Shown: positions 25,468 through 34,531, counted from the stretch's first letter. The stretch: DNA of 64,000 nucleotides from Bin87 sp963692995 (GCA_963692995.1 OY843611.1:2108001-2172000), one strand, 5' to 3'. Notes: a model not told the origin generated them from the letters alone. Made by a program: numbers and translations.

Positions 25468-26250
25468 ATGAGTATCCCTGGCAAGCGTACAGCCGGATCA
25501 AACGGCGGCTCTATGGGTATCCCATCGGCCCAATTTCTGGGGTTGGTTCGGGAGGCTTTGGGGCGCGAGGAAGGGCCGCCGGCGGAGCCTTACGCTGCGT
25601 TGCGTGATGGGTTCCCCGAGCTGGAATTGCGGGCGGCGGCGGTTCGGGAGGAGATTGCCGGGAAGCTGCCGGCCTTGCTGGACAAGATGGCGGATACCGC
25701 CGCATTGCGCGGCTGGAACGTGGTGAGGTGCGACGGAGGGGAGGATGCGCTGGATTACGTTGTGTCGCTGGTGCGACGGCTGGGCGTAACGTCGGCGGCG
25801 CGGTCGGAGCAGCCCGTGTTCGACGCGGTTCCGGTGGACGCGGCGTTGGCGGGAGCCGGGGCACTGGTGTGGCCGGCGGTGTACGAAGACGACGCGAGCC
25901 GGCCGGCGCTGCGACGCCGGCTGGCCGAGTGCGGCATGGGGATAACCGGAGCGGATTACGCCATTGCGGAAACCGGATCCGTGATCGTGCTTCCGAAGCG
26001 GGGGCTGAGCCGGCTGGTTTCGGTGGTGCCGCCGGTTCACGTGGCTATCGTAAGGCCGTCGGAGGTGATCGGCACGCTGGACGATCTGTTCGCGTTGCGG
26101 CGGTTGGAGTACCACCGCGACGGCGGTGATATGGGGAGCTATCTGAACTTCATCAGCGGGCCGAGCCGGACGGCGGACATCGAGCAAACTATCGTGGTGG
26201 GCGTACACGGGCCGCGGGAAGTCCACCTGGTAATGCTGGAACGGGAGTAA
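25468..26250 (+). CDS. lutC: LutC-like LUD-domain protein
   Basis: The 260-residue LUD-domain protein resembles LutC/YkgG: GVTSAARSEQPVFD-like segment, then GADYAIAETGSVIVLPKRGLSRLVSVVPPVHVAIV and NFISGPSRTADIEQTIVVGVHGPREVHLV at the C-terminus, the family signature. It completes the lutABC operon. The ATG lies 3 bases after the lutB stop; an alternative Met is at codon 17. A short basic, Gly-rich N-terminus precedes the domain. Confidence 0.88.
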   Translation: MSIPGKRTAGSNGGSMGIPSAQFLGLVREALGREEGPPAEPYAALRDGFPELELRAAAVREEIAGKLPALLDKMADTAALRGWNVVRCDGGEDALDYVVSLVRRLGVTSAARSEQPVFDAVPVDAALAGAGALVWPAVYEDDASRPALRRRLAECGMGITGADYAIAETGSVIVLPKRGLSRLVSVVPPVHVAIVRPSEVIGTLDDLFALRRLEYHRDGGDMGSYLNFISGPSRTADIEQTIVVGVHGPREVHLVMLERE

Positions 26251-26254
26251 AATC

Positions 26255-26596
26255 ATGCCGATGCGAGTAGGATTCATCCAGTTCAGGAAGCAGATGATGG
26301 AGCAGCAGCTGGCCGAAATGATGGACGTGTTTCCGACGCTGGGCATCGAAAAGGCCATCCTCATCGGCGACATGGTGAGCGGCGATTATTCGCCGGCCAG
26401 CACCATTGATTTCGTGTTCGTGCACGATACCGACCGGCCCTTTGGACGCCGGGCAGACTTCTTTTCCTATCACATCGGCTCGCAAGTAGGAATGAGGGCG
26501 CAGGTTTATACTCCGGCGGAGTTTGAGGAACTACGGGATAGGCTGCCCGCGTTGTACCAGGTTTGCAAGCAAGGAAGGGTGGTTTTTGATGCCTGA
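26255..26596 (+). CDS. Degenerate MNT-type nucleotidyltransferase-like protein
   Basis: The 113-residue product has a core AILIGDMVSGDYSPASTIDFVFVHD aligned with the canonical MNT motif (G-S-x-A-x-G-x-x-x-x-x-S-D-I-D). Here the GS is GD, and the first catalytic Asp of the D-x-D is Thr (T-I-D), so catalytic activity is doubtful. It overlaps the HEPN gene by 8 bases. In MNT-HEPN pairs the MNT protein is usually the antitoxin, AMPylating the HEPN toxin. Here it may only bind, or the pair has lost that role. Confidence 0.65.
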   Translation: MPMRVGFIQFRKQMMEQQLAEMMDVFPTLGIEKAILIGDMVSGDYSPASTIDFVFVHDTDRPFGRRADFFSYHIGSQVGMRAQVYTPAEFEELRDRLPALYQVCKQGRVVFDA

Positions 26597-26990
26597 TTTC
26601 GCTGCGGAAGGGGCGCGCTGGTTTCGCCAGGCGGAGCAAGACCTTGAGGACGCCGGATATAACCGCCAGGGCGGCCGCTACAACGTGGCGTGTTTCCTGT
26701 GCCAGCAGGCTGCCGAGAAGGCGGTGAAAGCGTACCTGTACAAGCGGGGGGCGGAGGACGTGTGGGGCAACTCGCTGATCGACCTGTGCGAGGATGCCAA
26801 GATTTTCGAGATGTTCTTCGACACGATCAAGGCGGACGCCCGCCAGCTGGACAAGTACTATGACATCACTCGTTATCCGGGTTATCTGCCCAGCGGGATA
26901 CCGTCTGAAGCGTTCGACGACGTTGATGCGGAGCGGGCGATGGAGCTGGCCGGGATCGTAGTGAATTTCGTGGGACAGCGGATACCCTAG
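26589..26990 (+). CDS. HEPN-domain protein
   Basis: The 133-residue protein begins MPDFAAEGARWFRQAEQDLEDAGYN and continues RYNVACFLCQQAAEKAVKAYLY and LDKYYDITRYPGYLP, which is the pattern of the widespread PF05168-type HEPN domain: a small all-helical protein found next to nucleotidyltransferases. The classical R-x4-6-H RNase motif is not obvious in it. The start at 26589 is chosen because earlier codons overlap the MNT gene; the overlap of 8 bases suggests coupling. Function may be in toxin-antitoxin, or housekeeping sequestration. Confidence 0.8.
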   Translation: MPDFAAEGARWFRQAEQDLEDAGYNRQGGRYNVACFLCQQAAEKAVKAYLYKRGAEDVWGNSLIDLCEDAKIFEMFFDTIKADARQLDKYYDITRYPGYLPSGIPSEAFDDVDAERAMELAGIVVNFVGQRIP

Positions 26991-27035
26991 GGTCTGTTGT
27001 CAAATTGAGTTGCCAAGCGTCAAGCCGCTCCACTT

Positions 27036-27133
27036 CCGTCATTCCCGCTTTCGCGGGAATCCAGAATCGGTTGCCGTCGCAGAACGATGGGCTTATTGAA
27101 ACCCCTGGATTCCTGCTTTCGCAGGAATGACGG
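27036..27133. repeat. Two facing copies of the dispersed palindrome
   Basis: Copies at 27036-27062 (CCGTCATTCCCGC-TTTC-GCGGGAATCC) and 27107-27133 (GGATTCCTGC-TTTC-GCAGGAATGACGG) lie in opposite orientation in the gap after the HEPN gene and before the SRPBCC gene end. The stretch between them is unremarkable. Paired inverted copies can form a larger hairpin or act as a bidirectional terminator. Confidence 0.85.
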
Positions 27134-27152
27134 CATAACTTGACGATACGCT

Positions 27153-27596
27153 CTAGCCTCCGAAAATCTCGGTGAGGCGTTCCTGGCGGTAGGCGAAGAT
27201 GCGCCGCAGGTCCCGGCGCACGAGGAGGCGGTCGGCCAGCCACCAGCCCAGCATAGCGTATTCCACTTGGTCACGGACCAGCGTTCCGCCGTCGCGGGGG
27301 GTGAAGGTGTGCCGGTGCGTCCAGCGCAGGTAGGGGCCTTTGACCTGCTCATCGGTGAAACTATGGGGCGGGTCCCAGGCCGTGATGCGGCTGCGCCAGG
27401 ACAGGGGTACGCCTTTCAGGCGGAGCCGATACTCTATTTCTACGCCGGACCGCATGATGATGGGGGGCGGGGTGACGACGTGGAAGCGCAACCAGGGGGG
27501 CGTCAGGCGTTCAAGGTTGCAGGCGTCGGCGTAGAAGTCGAAGATTTCCCCGGGTTGGCGAGGGAGCCAGTGGGCCGTATCGAGGTTGAAGGGCAT
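27153..27596 (-). CDS. SRPBCC/START-like ligand-binding protein
   Basis: The 147-residue protein starts MPFNLDTAHWLPRQPGEIFDFYADACNLERLTPPWLRF and has the SRPBCC (polyketide cyclase/CoxG-like) pattern, a helix-grip fold binding hydrophobic ligands in a cavity: RSRITAWDPPHSFTDEQVKGPYLRW, then DGGTLVRDQVEYAMLG. Relatives are cell-division inhibitor-like or SRPBCC proteins of unknown role. The ATG overlaps the glycerate kinase stop (ATGA), so both form an operon. Confidence 0.8.
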   Translation of the reverse strand: MPFNLDTAHWLPRQPGEIFDFYADACNLERLTPPWLRFHVVTPPPIIMRSGVEIEYRLRLKGVPLSWRSRITAWDPPHSFTDEQVKGPYLRWTHRHTFTPRDGGTLVRDQVEYAMLGWWLADRLLVRRDLRRIFAYRQERLTEIFGG

Positions 27597-28741
27597 CAGG
27601 CGCGCCGGCCCAGGCTATAAAGGCGCATGGCGCGGTCGGCGGCGCGGTCTAGCAGTTCGGCGCCCCGTTGGAGGCTGTCGGCGAGTTCGGTGGGTTCCTC
27701 GGCAATAGATACGACAGCGTTGATGCCGTGGTCGTACAACAGATCGTAACCGGGGCCAAGGCTGCCGGCGAGCAAGATGGTGGGGACACCGAATGATTGG
27801 GCGCGGCGGGCGATGCCGACCGGGGCTTTGTCGAAGGCGGTGGAGCGGTCGGCGCGGCCTTCGCCGGTGATTATCAGGTCAGCGGCGGCGGCGTGTCGGT
27901 CGAAGTCCAGCGCGTCGCATACCATATCAATGCCGGAACGCAGTTCGGCGCCGGCAAATGCGATGAGGCCGGCGCCCAGGCCGCCGGCGGCTCCCGACCC
28001 GGGGGTGTCAAGCACGTCGCTGCCCAGGTCGGATTGCACCACGGCGGCGAAATTGGACAGGCCGGCATCCAGCTCGGCGACCATTGGGGGCGTTGCGCCC
28101 TTCTGGGGGCCGAAGATGGCGGACGCTCCGGTGTCGCCGCACAGTGGGTTGGTAACGTCGGTGGCGCCGATGATGGTGGCGTCGGCAAGAGCGGGATGGC
28201 AGCCTGAAACGTCAATACGGGCCAGGTTGGCGAGGGCGGCCCCACCGGGAGGCAGGTCGTTGCCGGAGGCATCCAAGAAGCGGACGCCCAGGGCCGCGGC
28301 CATGCCGGCGCCGCCGTCGTTAGTGGCGCTGCCGCCGAGACCGACGATGATGCTGGTGTGGCCGGCATCCAAAGCGTCGTGCATCAACTGGCCGACGCCG
28401 TAGGTGGTGGCCCGGCGTGGGTCCCGGCGGTCGTCGGGTATCAGCGCGAGGCCGGATGCCAGCGCCATTTCGATGACGGCGGTTTGACCATCGCCCATGA
28501 CGCCCCACTGGGCTGCCACCGGCTCGCCAAGAGGGCCGGTTACGGCGGCCTGGCGAAATTGCCCGGCGGTGGTGTCAATTAGGGCCGCCAGCGTGCCATC
28601 GCCGCCGTCGGCCACCGGGATCAGGATGGTTTCGGCATCAGGGATGGCGCGAAGCACGCCGCGCCGGATGGCCAGGGCTGCGGCACGGGCGCCGATGCTT
28701 TGCTTGAACGCTTGGGGAGCGATGACGATACGGAGGGGCAT
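27596..28741 (-). CDS. Glycerate kinase (GK-I, GlxK/GarK type)
   Basis: The 381-residue protein phosphorylates D-glycerate (to 2-phosphoglycerate in this class). It starts MPLRIVIAPQAFKQSIGARAAA, the family's N-terminal pattern, with IPVADGGDGTL, VGLGGSATNDGGAGMAAALG and the C-terminal GEGRADRSTAFDKAPVGIAR, all typical. The ATG at 28741 is chosen because the protein starts there like relatives; the frame is open 26 codons further. The stop overlaps the SRPBCC start. Confidence 0.9.
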   Translation of the reverse strand: MPLRIVIAPQAFKQSIGARAAALAIRRGVLRAIPDAETILIPVADGGDGTLAALIDTTAGQFRQAAVTGPLGEPVAAQWGVMGDGQTAVIEMALASGLALIPDDRRDPRRATTYGVGQLMHDALDAGHTSIIVGLGGSATNDGGAGMAAALGVRFLDASGNDLPPGGAALANLARIDVSGCHPALADATIIGATDVTNPLCGDTGASAIFGPQKGATPPMVAELDAGLSNFAAVVQSDLGSDVLDTPGSGAAGGLGAGLIAFAGAELRSGIDMVCDALDFDRHAAAADLIITGEGRADRSTAFDKAPVGIARRAQSFGVPTILLAGSLGPGYDLLYDHGINAVVSIAEEPTELADSLQRGAELLDRAADRAMRLYSLGRRA

Positions 28742-28800
28742 AGATCGATTATAACGCAGGAAGGTAAGCGTACCCGCACGGATCCATAAATTATCGGTAC

Positions 28801-28963
28801 TGGATTCCCCTCGCATCAAGTACGGGGCGTCCCGGTGTCAGGCGCGGGGCCGGCGGTTCTTTCGCGGGAATGACGAGTGTGTGGATTTGGAATGCGATTG
28901 CGCTGACCGAGTGATGACATTAGCCCCTTGCGGATTTTGCCGGCTACCTGCGACAATTCCGCC
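28801..28963. repeat. Spacer with partial palindromic repeats before the methyltransferase gene
   Basis: The gap between glycerate kinase and the divergent methyltransferase includes a variant repeat TTCCCCTCGCATCAAGTACGGGG (about 28805-28827, with a partner around 34433-34453) and a half copy of the main repeat (TTCGCGGGAATGACG, 28861-28875). Two promoters are expected, but none is convincing. Confidence 0.55.
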
Positions 28964-30130
28964 ATGACTGGCGAAAGGTTGTTGACGGACGATGTGCGCC
29001 GGCTGGCTCGGAGCTGGCTACAGGAATGGATGCCGGCAACGGAGGGATGGAGCCTGTCGCTGGGATTGCCGGAGTGGGACGACCGGCTGGCTCTCTGGCG
29101 GGTGGTGCTGGTGTCGGAAGCGGTTCCCGGACATTCCGTCGGTGAAATCCGGGTTGACGCCGGCGGCGCGATTTGCCGCGCGCCGGCTCCGACCATGGTG
29201 TCGGAGCGGTTGCGGCAATTGCAGCGAAACCGCCGGCCGCGCCGCGCCGGGGGAAAGGCTCGGATTGTCTTTCCGCCCGTTCCCAACAAGGCGATATTGG
29301 GCGACTGCCGGGTGGCGCTGGCGGAGTTTCCGCCGGACAGCGCGCAACTGGTGTTCACCTCGCCGCCATACTTCAACGCCAAGCCGGAATGCGCCGAGTA
29401 TGTCGATTACCCGTCGTACCTGGAGTTTCTGGGGGAGGCTTTTGCGGCGTGCCACGCCGCGCTGGCGGAAGGACGGTTTCTGGCGGTCAACGTGTCGCCG
29501 GTGCTGGTGCGACGCACTTCCCGTAGCACGGCCAGCAAGCGGCTGCCCATCCCCTTTGACCTGCATCCCATCCTGGACCGGATTGGCTTTGAGTTCATCG
29601 ACGACATCATCTGGCGCAAGCCGGAGGGGGCCGGCTGGCACCTGGGCCGGGGGCGACGGTTTGCCGCCGACCGGCAGCCGTTGCAGTACAAGCCGGTGAC
29701 CGTAACCGAGTACGTGCTGGTTTATCGCAAGAGAACCGACCGCCTGATTGACTGGAACCTGCGGAACCACCCCGATCCGCAGGCGGTGGAGCGTTCCTTG
29801 ATCCTGGGCGATTATGACAAGACCAACGTGTGGGATATAACTCCGTCAAATCACAAGGCGCATCCGGCCGTATTCCCTGATGAGCTGGTTAGCCGGGTCA
29901 TCCGATATTATTCGTTTGAGGGGGATTGCGTGCTTGATCCCTTTGCCGGCGCCGGCACCGTGGGGCGGGTGGCTGCCGCCATGGGGCGGCGGTTCGTGCT
30001 GGTGGAAAAGCGCCCCGATTACTTCGAGACGATACGGCGGGAGTTGCGGCAGCCCGGCTCTGATATTACAGTAGATTTCGACGATCTCCAGTATTGGTGG
30101 AGCGCGGAACATGACGCCGAACCTGTATGA
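28964..30130 (+). CDS. DNA methyltransferase, beta-class (probable N4-cytosine), CfrBI-like
   Basis: The protein of about 388 residues has catalytic motif TSPPYFNAK (motif IV; SPPY points to N4-cytosine) before the SAM motif DPFAGAGTVGRVAAAMGRRFVLVEK, the beta-class order. The frame starts 12 codons earlier (28928), but MTGERLL at 28964 is a better start. A restriction-like gene overlaps its end by 20 bases, so it is probably the M subunit of a type II system; the partner is broken. The likely target (CCWWGG in CfrBI) is only inferred. Confidence 0.85.
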   Translation: MTGERLLTDDVRRLARSWLQEWMPATEGWSLSLGLPEWDDRLALWRVVLVSEAVPGHSVGEIRVDAGGAICRAPAPTMVSERLRQLQRNRRPRRAGGKARIVFPPVPNKAILGDCRVALAEFPPDSAQLVFTSPPYFNAKPECAEYVDYPSYLEFLGEAFAACHAALAEGRFLAVNVSPVLVRRTSRSTASKRLPIPFDLHPILDRIGFEFIDDIIWRKPEGAGWHLGRGRRFAADRQPLQYKPVTVTEYVLVYRKRTDRLIDWNLRNHPDPQAVERSLILGDYDKTNVWDITPSNHKAHPAVFPDELVSRVIRYYSFEGDCVLDPFAGAGTVGRVAAAMGRRFVLVEKRPDYFETIRRELRQPGSDITVDFDDLQYWWSAEHDAEPV

Positions 30131-30882
30131 TCTCAATTCTGCCGAAGGAGTGCGGCAGATAGTGGCGGCGCTGTTCCAGGGCTATAACTATCGGCTGTAC
30201 ACGGAAGGGCAGACCCGCAATCAGCTGCTGGACGCTTACCGGCAATTGTCGGCCATCAAGCAGCGATTGCCGGCAAATGCCGGTCATGCCCAATGGATGG
30301 ACGCGATACAAGTGGAGTTTGACACCGCCGGAAACGATTTAGCCTGGTGGCTGCTTGGCCTGACCACTAAAACTGCGCAAAATTTGGGCCTCCGCCGGGG
30401 TGATCGTCTTGATTACCTTGATGAGATGGGCCATCACATCAGGGAAGCCGTTACCAATTCCCCTGATGGTTCGTTTGACGATGCGATGCTGATGCTATGG
30501 GCCGGCGCCGCTACATTGACGATACGGGGCTCGCGAAAATCCACCGCCGGCAAAACGCTGGAAAGAGCGTTCCGGCGCGCCGGCCTGACCATATTGGGCC
30601 TGGAGGAAGCAACCGATTTCTGGCTGAATATGCAGCGGGATACGGAAGTACCCCGGGAAGTTGATGTGGAAATCGCCAGTCGGCGCGGGCGTATCCGAGT
30701 GGAAATGGGACTGATTGAACGCGGCAATCAGGAACAATCGTCCTTTGACTGAAATGCGCGACTTTCTGAATGAACGGGTCGGTAAAACGCTGACGGAACC
30801 GCCGGCCGACGCGGATAGCATTACGGCAGCGGTGAACTCGCTACCGGATGAGCTGTTCGTATCGGGGTTGCTGCCGGAGTAG
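30111..30882 (+). pseudogene. CfrBI-like restriction endonuclease, frameshifted/internally deleted
   Basis: The first frame (30111-30752, 213 residues) has MTPNLYDLNSAEGV, RGSRKSTAGKTLERAFRRAGL and DVEIASRRGRIRVEMGLI, ending GNQEQSSFD at a stop. The +1 frame continues without a gap: from 30736 it reads NRPLTEMRDFLNERVGK, and runs to a stop at 30882. Both parts look like consecutive pieces of one protein, so a frameshift, probably with loss of coding between GNQE and NRPLTE, ended the gene. The lost segment would normally contain the end of the catalytic region. The family is recognised by memory of motifs (CfrBI-type), so I hedge the name. The upstream methyltransferase is intact. Confidence 0.65.
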
Positions 30883-30966
30883 ATAGGCAGGGGCGATGCG
30901 CTATGTTAGTATCGGCGGGCGGCTGCTTCGGGCTGGCCGCATAGATCGCGCCGGAGGGTCGCAGCA

Positions 30967-32298
30967 ATGCCTACCAAAGAAGAGTTGAAGGATCGCGCGT
31001 TTGCCGAAATTGAGGGGCGGGCCGATGAATTGATCGGTTTGTCCCAGCATATTTTGGCTAACCCGGAGCCGGGGTTCCGGGAGTTCAAGACGGCGGCTCT
31101 GGTTGGCGAGAAGTTTGCCCAGATGGGCGTGCCCTTTCGCTCCGGACTGGGAATGACGGGGGTTCGCGGCGAAATCATCGGGGGCAGCGAAGGGCCGACG
31201 ATGGCGATCATCGGGGAGCTGGACAGCCTGATTGTCAACGAGCATCCGTACGCCGATGGGAGCACCGGCGCGGCCCATGCCTGCGGTCATCATTGCCAGA
31301 TCGCCATGATGCTGGGGGCGATCATGGCGTTGCAACGAGACGACGTGCTGCCGCACCTGAGCGGCCGGGTGGTTGCAATGGCGGCGCCGGCCGAGGAATA
31401 CATCGAGATCGAGTTTCGGGACCAACTGCGTCGGGAGGGGAAGATTGAGTTCCTGGGCGGCAAGCCTGAATTCATCCGGTTGGGGGAATTTGACGACGTG
31501 CATCTGGCGATGATGATGCACACCACCAGCGCCCCGCATGAGAAGCAACTGTGCCTGACCGGAACGAACAATGGGACGCTGGCCAAGCGGATACGGTTCG
31601 TGGGCAAGGGAGCCCACGCCGGAGGCTCGCCACACCTGGGCATCAACGCGCTTAACGCGGCGACGCTGGCGATGTCGGCGATCCATTTTAACCGCGAGAC
31701 GTTCCTCGATACCGACACGGTGCGGGTGCATCCCATCATCACCAAAGGGGGAGAGGCGGTCAGCGCGGTGCCGGCGGACGTGCGGATGGAGACTTTTGTA
31801 CGGGGCAAGACACTGGACGCCATCATGGATGCTAACCGGAAGGTGGACCGGGCGTTGCGGGCCGGGGCAATGGCCGTGGGCGCAACGGTGAACATCCAGA
31901 CGATCCCCGGCTACTTACCCATGCTGCAAAACGACCGGATGCAGGCGATTTTCCGCGCCAATGCTGAAAAACTGGTGGGCGCCGACAATATTGGAAGGAC
32001 CGAGCACCGGACGGGCAGCACGGACATGGGCGACGTGAGCGCGATCATGCCGGTGGTGCATCCCTACGTGGGCGGCGCTACGGGCATTGGCCACGGCGCG
32101 GATTACGTGGTTCAGGATTACCGGCTGGCGGTGATTACCGGAGCGAAAGCCATGGTGGCTACGGTGATCGACCTGATGGGTGACGGGGCGGCCCAGGCAA
32201 ACCAGGTGGTGGCTAACCACCGTCCCGATATGACGTCCCGGGAGTATCTGAATTTCATGCGGACGCTAGCGGCGGAAGAAACGTACACGGATGCGTAG
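30967..32298 (+). CDS. M20-family metallo-amidohydrolase (first of a tandem pair)
   Basis: The 443-residue enzyme belongs to M20 amidohydrolases (aminoacylase, hippurate hydrolase or IAA-amino-acid hydrolase-like): HACGHHCQIAMMLGA with the metal His pair, a PAEEYIEIEF catalytic/metal Glu pair, GAHAGGSPHLGINALNA in the dimerisation part, and HRTGSTDMGDVSAIMPVVHPYVGG near the C-terminus. These cleave acyl groups from amino acids or peptides; the substrate is unknown. It lies 85 bases after the broken restriction gene. Confidence 0.88.
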   Translation: MPTKEELKDRAFAEIEGRADELIGLSQHILANPEPGFREFKTAALVGEKFAQMGVPFRSGLGMTGVRGEIIGGSEGPTMAIIGELDSLIVNEHPYADGSTGAAHACGHHCQIAMMLGAIMALQRDDVLPHLSGRVVAMAAPAEEYIEIEFRDQLRREGKIEFLGGKPEFIRLGEFDDVHLAMMMHTTSAPHEKQLCLTGTNNGTLAKRIRFVGKGAHAGGSPHLGINALNAATLAMSAIHFNRETFLDTDTVRVHPIITKGGEAVSAVPADVRMETFVRGKTLDAIMDANRKVDRALRAGAMAVGATVNIQTIPGYLPMLQNDRMQAIFRANAEKLVGADNIGRTEHRTGSTDMGDVSAIMPVVHPYVGGATGIGHGADYVVQDYRLAVITGAKAMVATVIDLMGDGAAQANQVVANHRPDMTSREYLNFMRTLAAEETYTDA

Positions 32299-32320
32299 GG
32301 TGCGGTTTGGACGGGGGACT

Positions 32321-32348
32321 GGATTCCCGCTTTCGCGGGAATGACGGG
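32321..32348. repeat. Dispersed palindromic repeat between the two M20 genes
   Basis: GGATTCCCGC-TTTC-GCGGGAATGACGGG, a full copy, followed by short imperfect GATGATGCGG and GACGGGGATAA repeats to about 32405. It sits in the 118-base gap between the paralogous genes. Confidence 0.9.
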
Positions 32349-32416
32349 ATAACGCGGATGATGCGGAGATGATGCGGGGATGACGGGGATAATACGAGAA
32401 TGACGGTGTGACATTT

Positions 32417-33766
32417 ATGGCGACTCGTGAAGAACTGAAGCAGGCGGCTTGCGCTGCCATTGACCGGCGTAGCGAAGATTTGATCGCAGTGTCCCGGGAT
32501 ATTCTGGAGCATCCGGAACCGGGGTACAGCGAGTACCGGACGGCGCGGGTGGTGGCGGAGCAGTTTGCCAAATTGGGGATCAAGTTCCGCGCCGGATTGG
32601 CCCTGACCGGGCTGAAGGGAGAGGTGCCAGGTGGGGCCGGCAGCGGGCCCCGAGTGGCGATCATCGGCGAACTGGACAGCCTGATCGTGAACGGGCACCC
32701 CCACGCCGCGGTTGACACCAGCGCCGCCCATGCGTGCGGCCATCATTGCCAGATCGGGATGATGCTGGGCGCGGTATTGGGTCTGGCACAACCGGAGGTT
32801 CTGTCGGAGCTAAGCGGGGAGATTGTGCCCTTTGCGGTGCCGGCCGAGGAGTTCATCGAAGTGGCGCGGCGCCTGGAACTTCGCGAGTCAGGCAAGATCG
32901 AGTTCTTGGGCGGGAAGCAGGAGTTGATACGGTTGGGCGAGTTTGACGATGTGGACATCGCGATGATGTGCCACACGGCCAGCGATATGGGGGCGCACTC
33001 TTTCGCCATGGGAGGGACCAGCAACGGGCATGTGGTGAAGTATGTTCGGTTCATGGGGCGAGGGGCCCACGCCGGCTCGGCGCCGCATCTGGGCATCAAC
33101 GCGCTAAACGCCGCTAATTTCGCGCTACAAGCCATCAATGCCAACCGGGAGCTGTACCGGGAACAGGATACGGTACGCATCCACGGGATCATGACCAAGG
33201 GCGGCGAAGCGGTCAGCGCGGTGCCGGCGGACGTGCGCCTGGAGTGGCGGGTGCGGTCGGGAACCCCGGAGGCGGTAGTGCGCAACTCCGACATAGTGGA
33301 CCGTTGTTTCCGGGCGGGAGCGATGGCGGTGGGAGCGGCAGTGTCCATCACGAATATTCCCGGTTATCTGCCGATGCGACACGATCAAAACCTGCTGGAG
33401 GTTTTCCGGGAGAACGCCACCGGCTTGCTTAACGAGCCGAAAGTGTTGCTGATGCCGTCGTCGCGCAACCGGGGCGGTTCCACCGATATGGGCGACTTGA
33501 GCCACATCTTGCCGGCCATCCATCCCTATACGGGAGGGGCGGCAGGAGCCGGCCACAGCTCGGAGTACCTGATCACCGACTACCAGCAGGCGGTGGTAAA
33601 TCCGGCCAAGATCATGGCGATGTCGGTGATTGACCTCCTCGCGGATAACGCGGTCAAGGCCCGGCAGGTGACGTCGTCTTTCCGGCCGGCGATGTCGCGC
33701 TCGGCTTACCTGAGTTTCCAGCGGCAACGCGCTGAGGTGCTGGAATTCGACGGGGCAGACGTTTAG
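32417..33766 (+). CDS. M20-family metallo-amidohydrolase (second of a tandem pair)
   Basis: The 449-residue protein is closely related (roughly half identical by eye) to the preceding gene: MATREELKQAACAAIDRRSEDLI against MPTKEELKDRAFAEIEGRADELI, shared HACGHHCQIGMMLGA, PAEEFIEVARR, FMGRGAHAGSAPHLGINALNA and GGSTDMGDLSHILPAIHPY. Both keep the metal ligands. The ATG at 32417 is chosen over a GTG at 32408. The pair arose by duplication and may differ in substrate. Confidence 0.88.
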   Translation: MATREELKQAACAAIDRRSEDLIAVSRDILEHPEPGYSEYRTARVVAEQFAKLGIKFRAGLALTGLKGEVPGGAGSGPRVAIIGELDSLIVNGHPHAAVDTSAAHACGHHCQIGMMLGAVLGLAQPEVLSELSGEIVPFAVPAEEFIEVARRLELRESGKIEFLGGKQELIRLGEFDDVDIAMMCHTASDMGAHSFAMGGTSNGHVVKYVRFMGRGAHAGSAPHLGINALNAANFALQAINANRELYREQDTVRIHGIMTKGGEAVSAVPADVRLEWRVRSGTPEAVVRNSDIVDRCFRAGAMAVGAAVSITNIPGYLPMRHDQNLLEVFRENATGLLNEPKVLLMPSSRNRGGSTDMGDLSHILPAIHPYTGGAAGAGHSSEYLITDYQQAVVNPAKIMAMSVIDLLADNAVKARQVTSSFRPAMSRSAYLSFQRQRAEVLEFDGADV

Positions 33767-33790
33767 ATGTAGCAAGCACCAGGGTTGCCC

Positions 33791-34396
33791 CTACAGCAAT
33801 GCGTTGGCCAGCGTCATAACCGCGCCGGCAATCAGGGGGATGGTCAGGTTGTCGTCCGCGGGCAGCGGCGCCAACTCCACGGTTGCGGCAACTGCCGCGG
33901 CGATCACCACCGCCCAGGTCCAGGAGCCGAACCCAAGGGCGGACAGGATTGCCCATGCCCCCAGGGAAACGGCTACAAAGGCCACCGCGCCGGCCGGCGA
34001 TTTGTTCCAAAGGCGCGGGCCGGGGGAATTGGCCCCAACCAGGGCAGCAGCGGGGTCGCCGACCGCGACGAACATCAGGACGGGTATGGCGACCGGCGGG
34101 CCGAAGAAATAGAAGGTAAAGAACGCGGCGACCAAAAACCAGGTCGCTCCAGTGATCTCAGTGGTTTCGGACTGTTTCAGGATGGGCCGGAAGATGCTCA
34201 GGAACAGGCCGTTGAGGACGCTCAGCCGGGGACGACTGCAATCTAAAACCAGGCCGAGGAGGGCGCCGCCTCCGATGAGCAGCATATAGGCTCGCTCGGG
34301 CATGACCAGCGCGAGCAGCGTGACAGCGGACGCGGCTATGAGGTGGAAGATGCGCCGGCCCACCGGGATGGGCGCCGGGCCGGGGGATTCGTTCAT
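33791..34396 (-). CDS. CTP-dependent diacylglycerol/dolichol kinase-like membrane protein
   Basis: The 201-residue protein has about six hydrophobic helices and the pattern of the DGK1/SEC59/VTE5-type CTP-dependent lipid kinases: RRIFHLIAASAVTLLAL at the N-terminus, then FVAVGDPAAALVGANSPGPRLWNKSPAGAVAFVAVS, with the GDP-like loop near the cytidylyltransferase signature. It could phosphorylate an isoprenoid alcohol or diacylglycerol. The start at 34396 (MNESPGPAPI) fits better than the longer frame. The stop almost abuts the M20 gene's end. Confidence 0.75.
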   Translation of the reverse strand: MNESPGPAPIPVGRRIFHLIAASAVTLLALVMPERAYMLLIGGGALLGLVLDCSRPRLSVLNGLFLSIFRPILKQSETTEITGATWFLVAAFFTFYFFGPPVAIPVLMFVAVGDPAAALVGANSPGPRLWNKSPAGAVAFVAVSLGAWAILSALGFGSWTWAVVIAAAVAATVELAPLPADDNLTIPLIAGAVMTLANALL

Positions 34397-34531
34397 CAGC
34401 GAGTACGGCGTAGCGCCAGGAATGACTGGGTTCCCGCCCCGTATCAAGTACGGGGGACGCTCTGGCGCGGGGTACGACGGGGGACGTTCTGGCGCGGGAA
34501 TGACGGGTATGAGATTCCGGTTCGGAATCGG

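Noticed and set aside
30754..30882. A stand-alone small gene of 42 codons starting at the ATG at 30754
   Set aside because: The same frame is open upstream (NRPLTE) and is better explained as the C-terminal part of the broken restriction gene.
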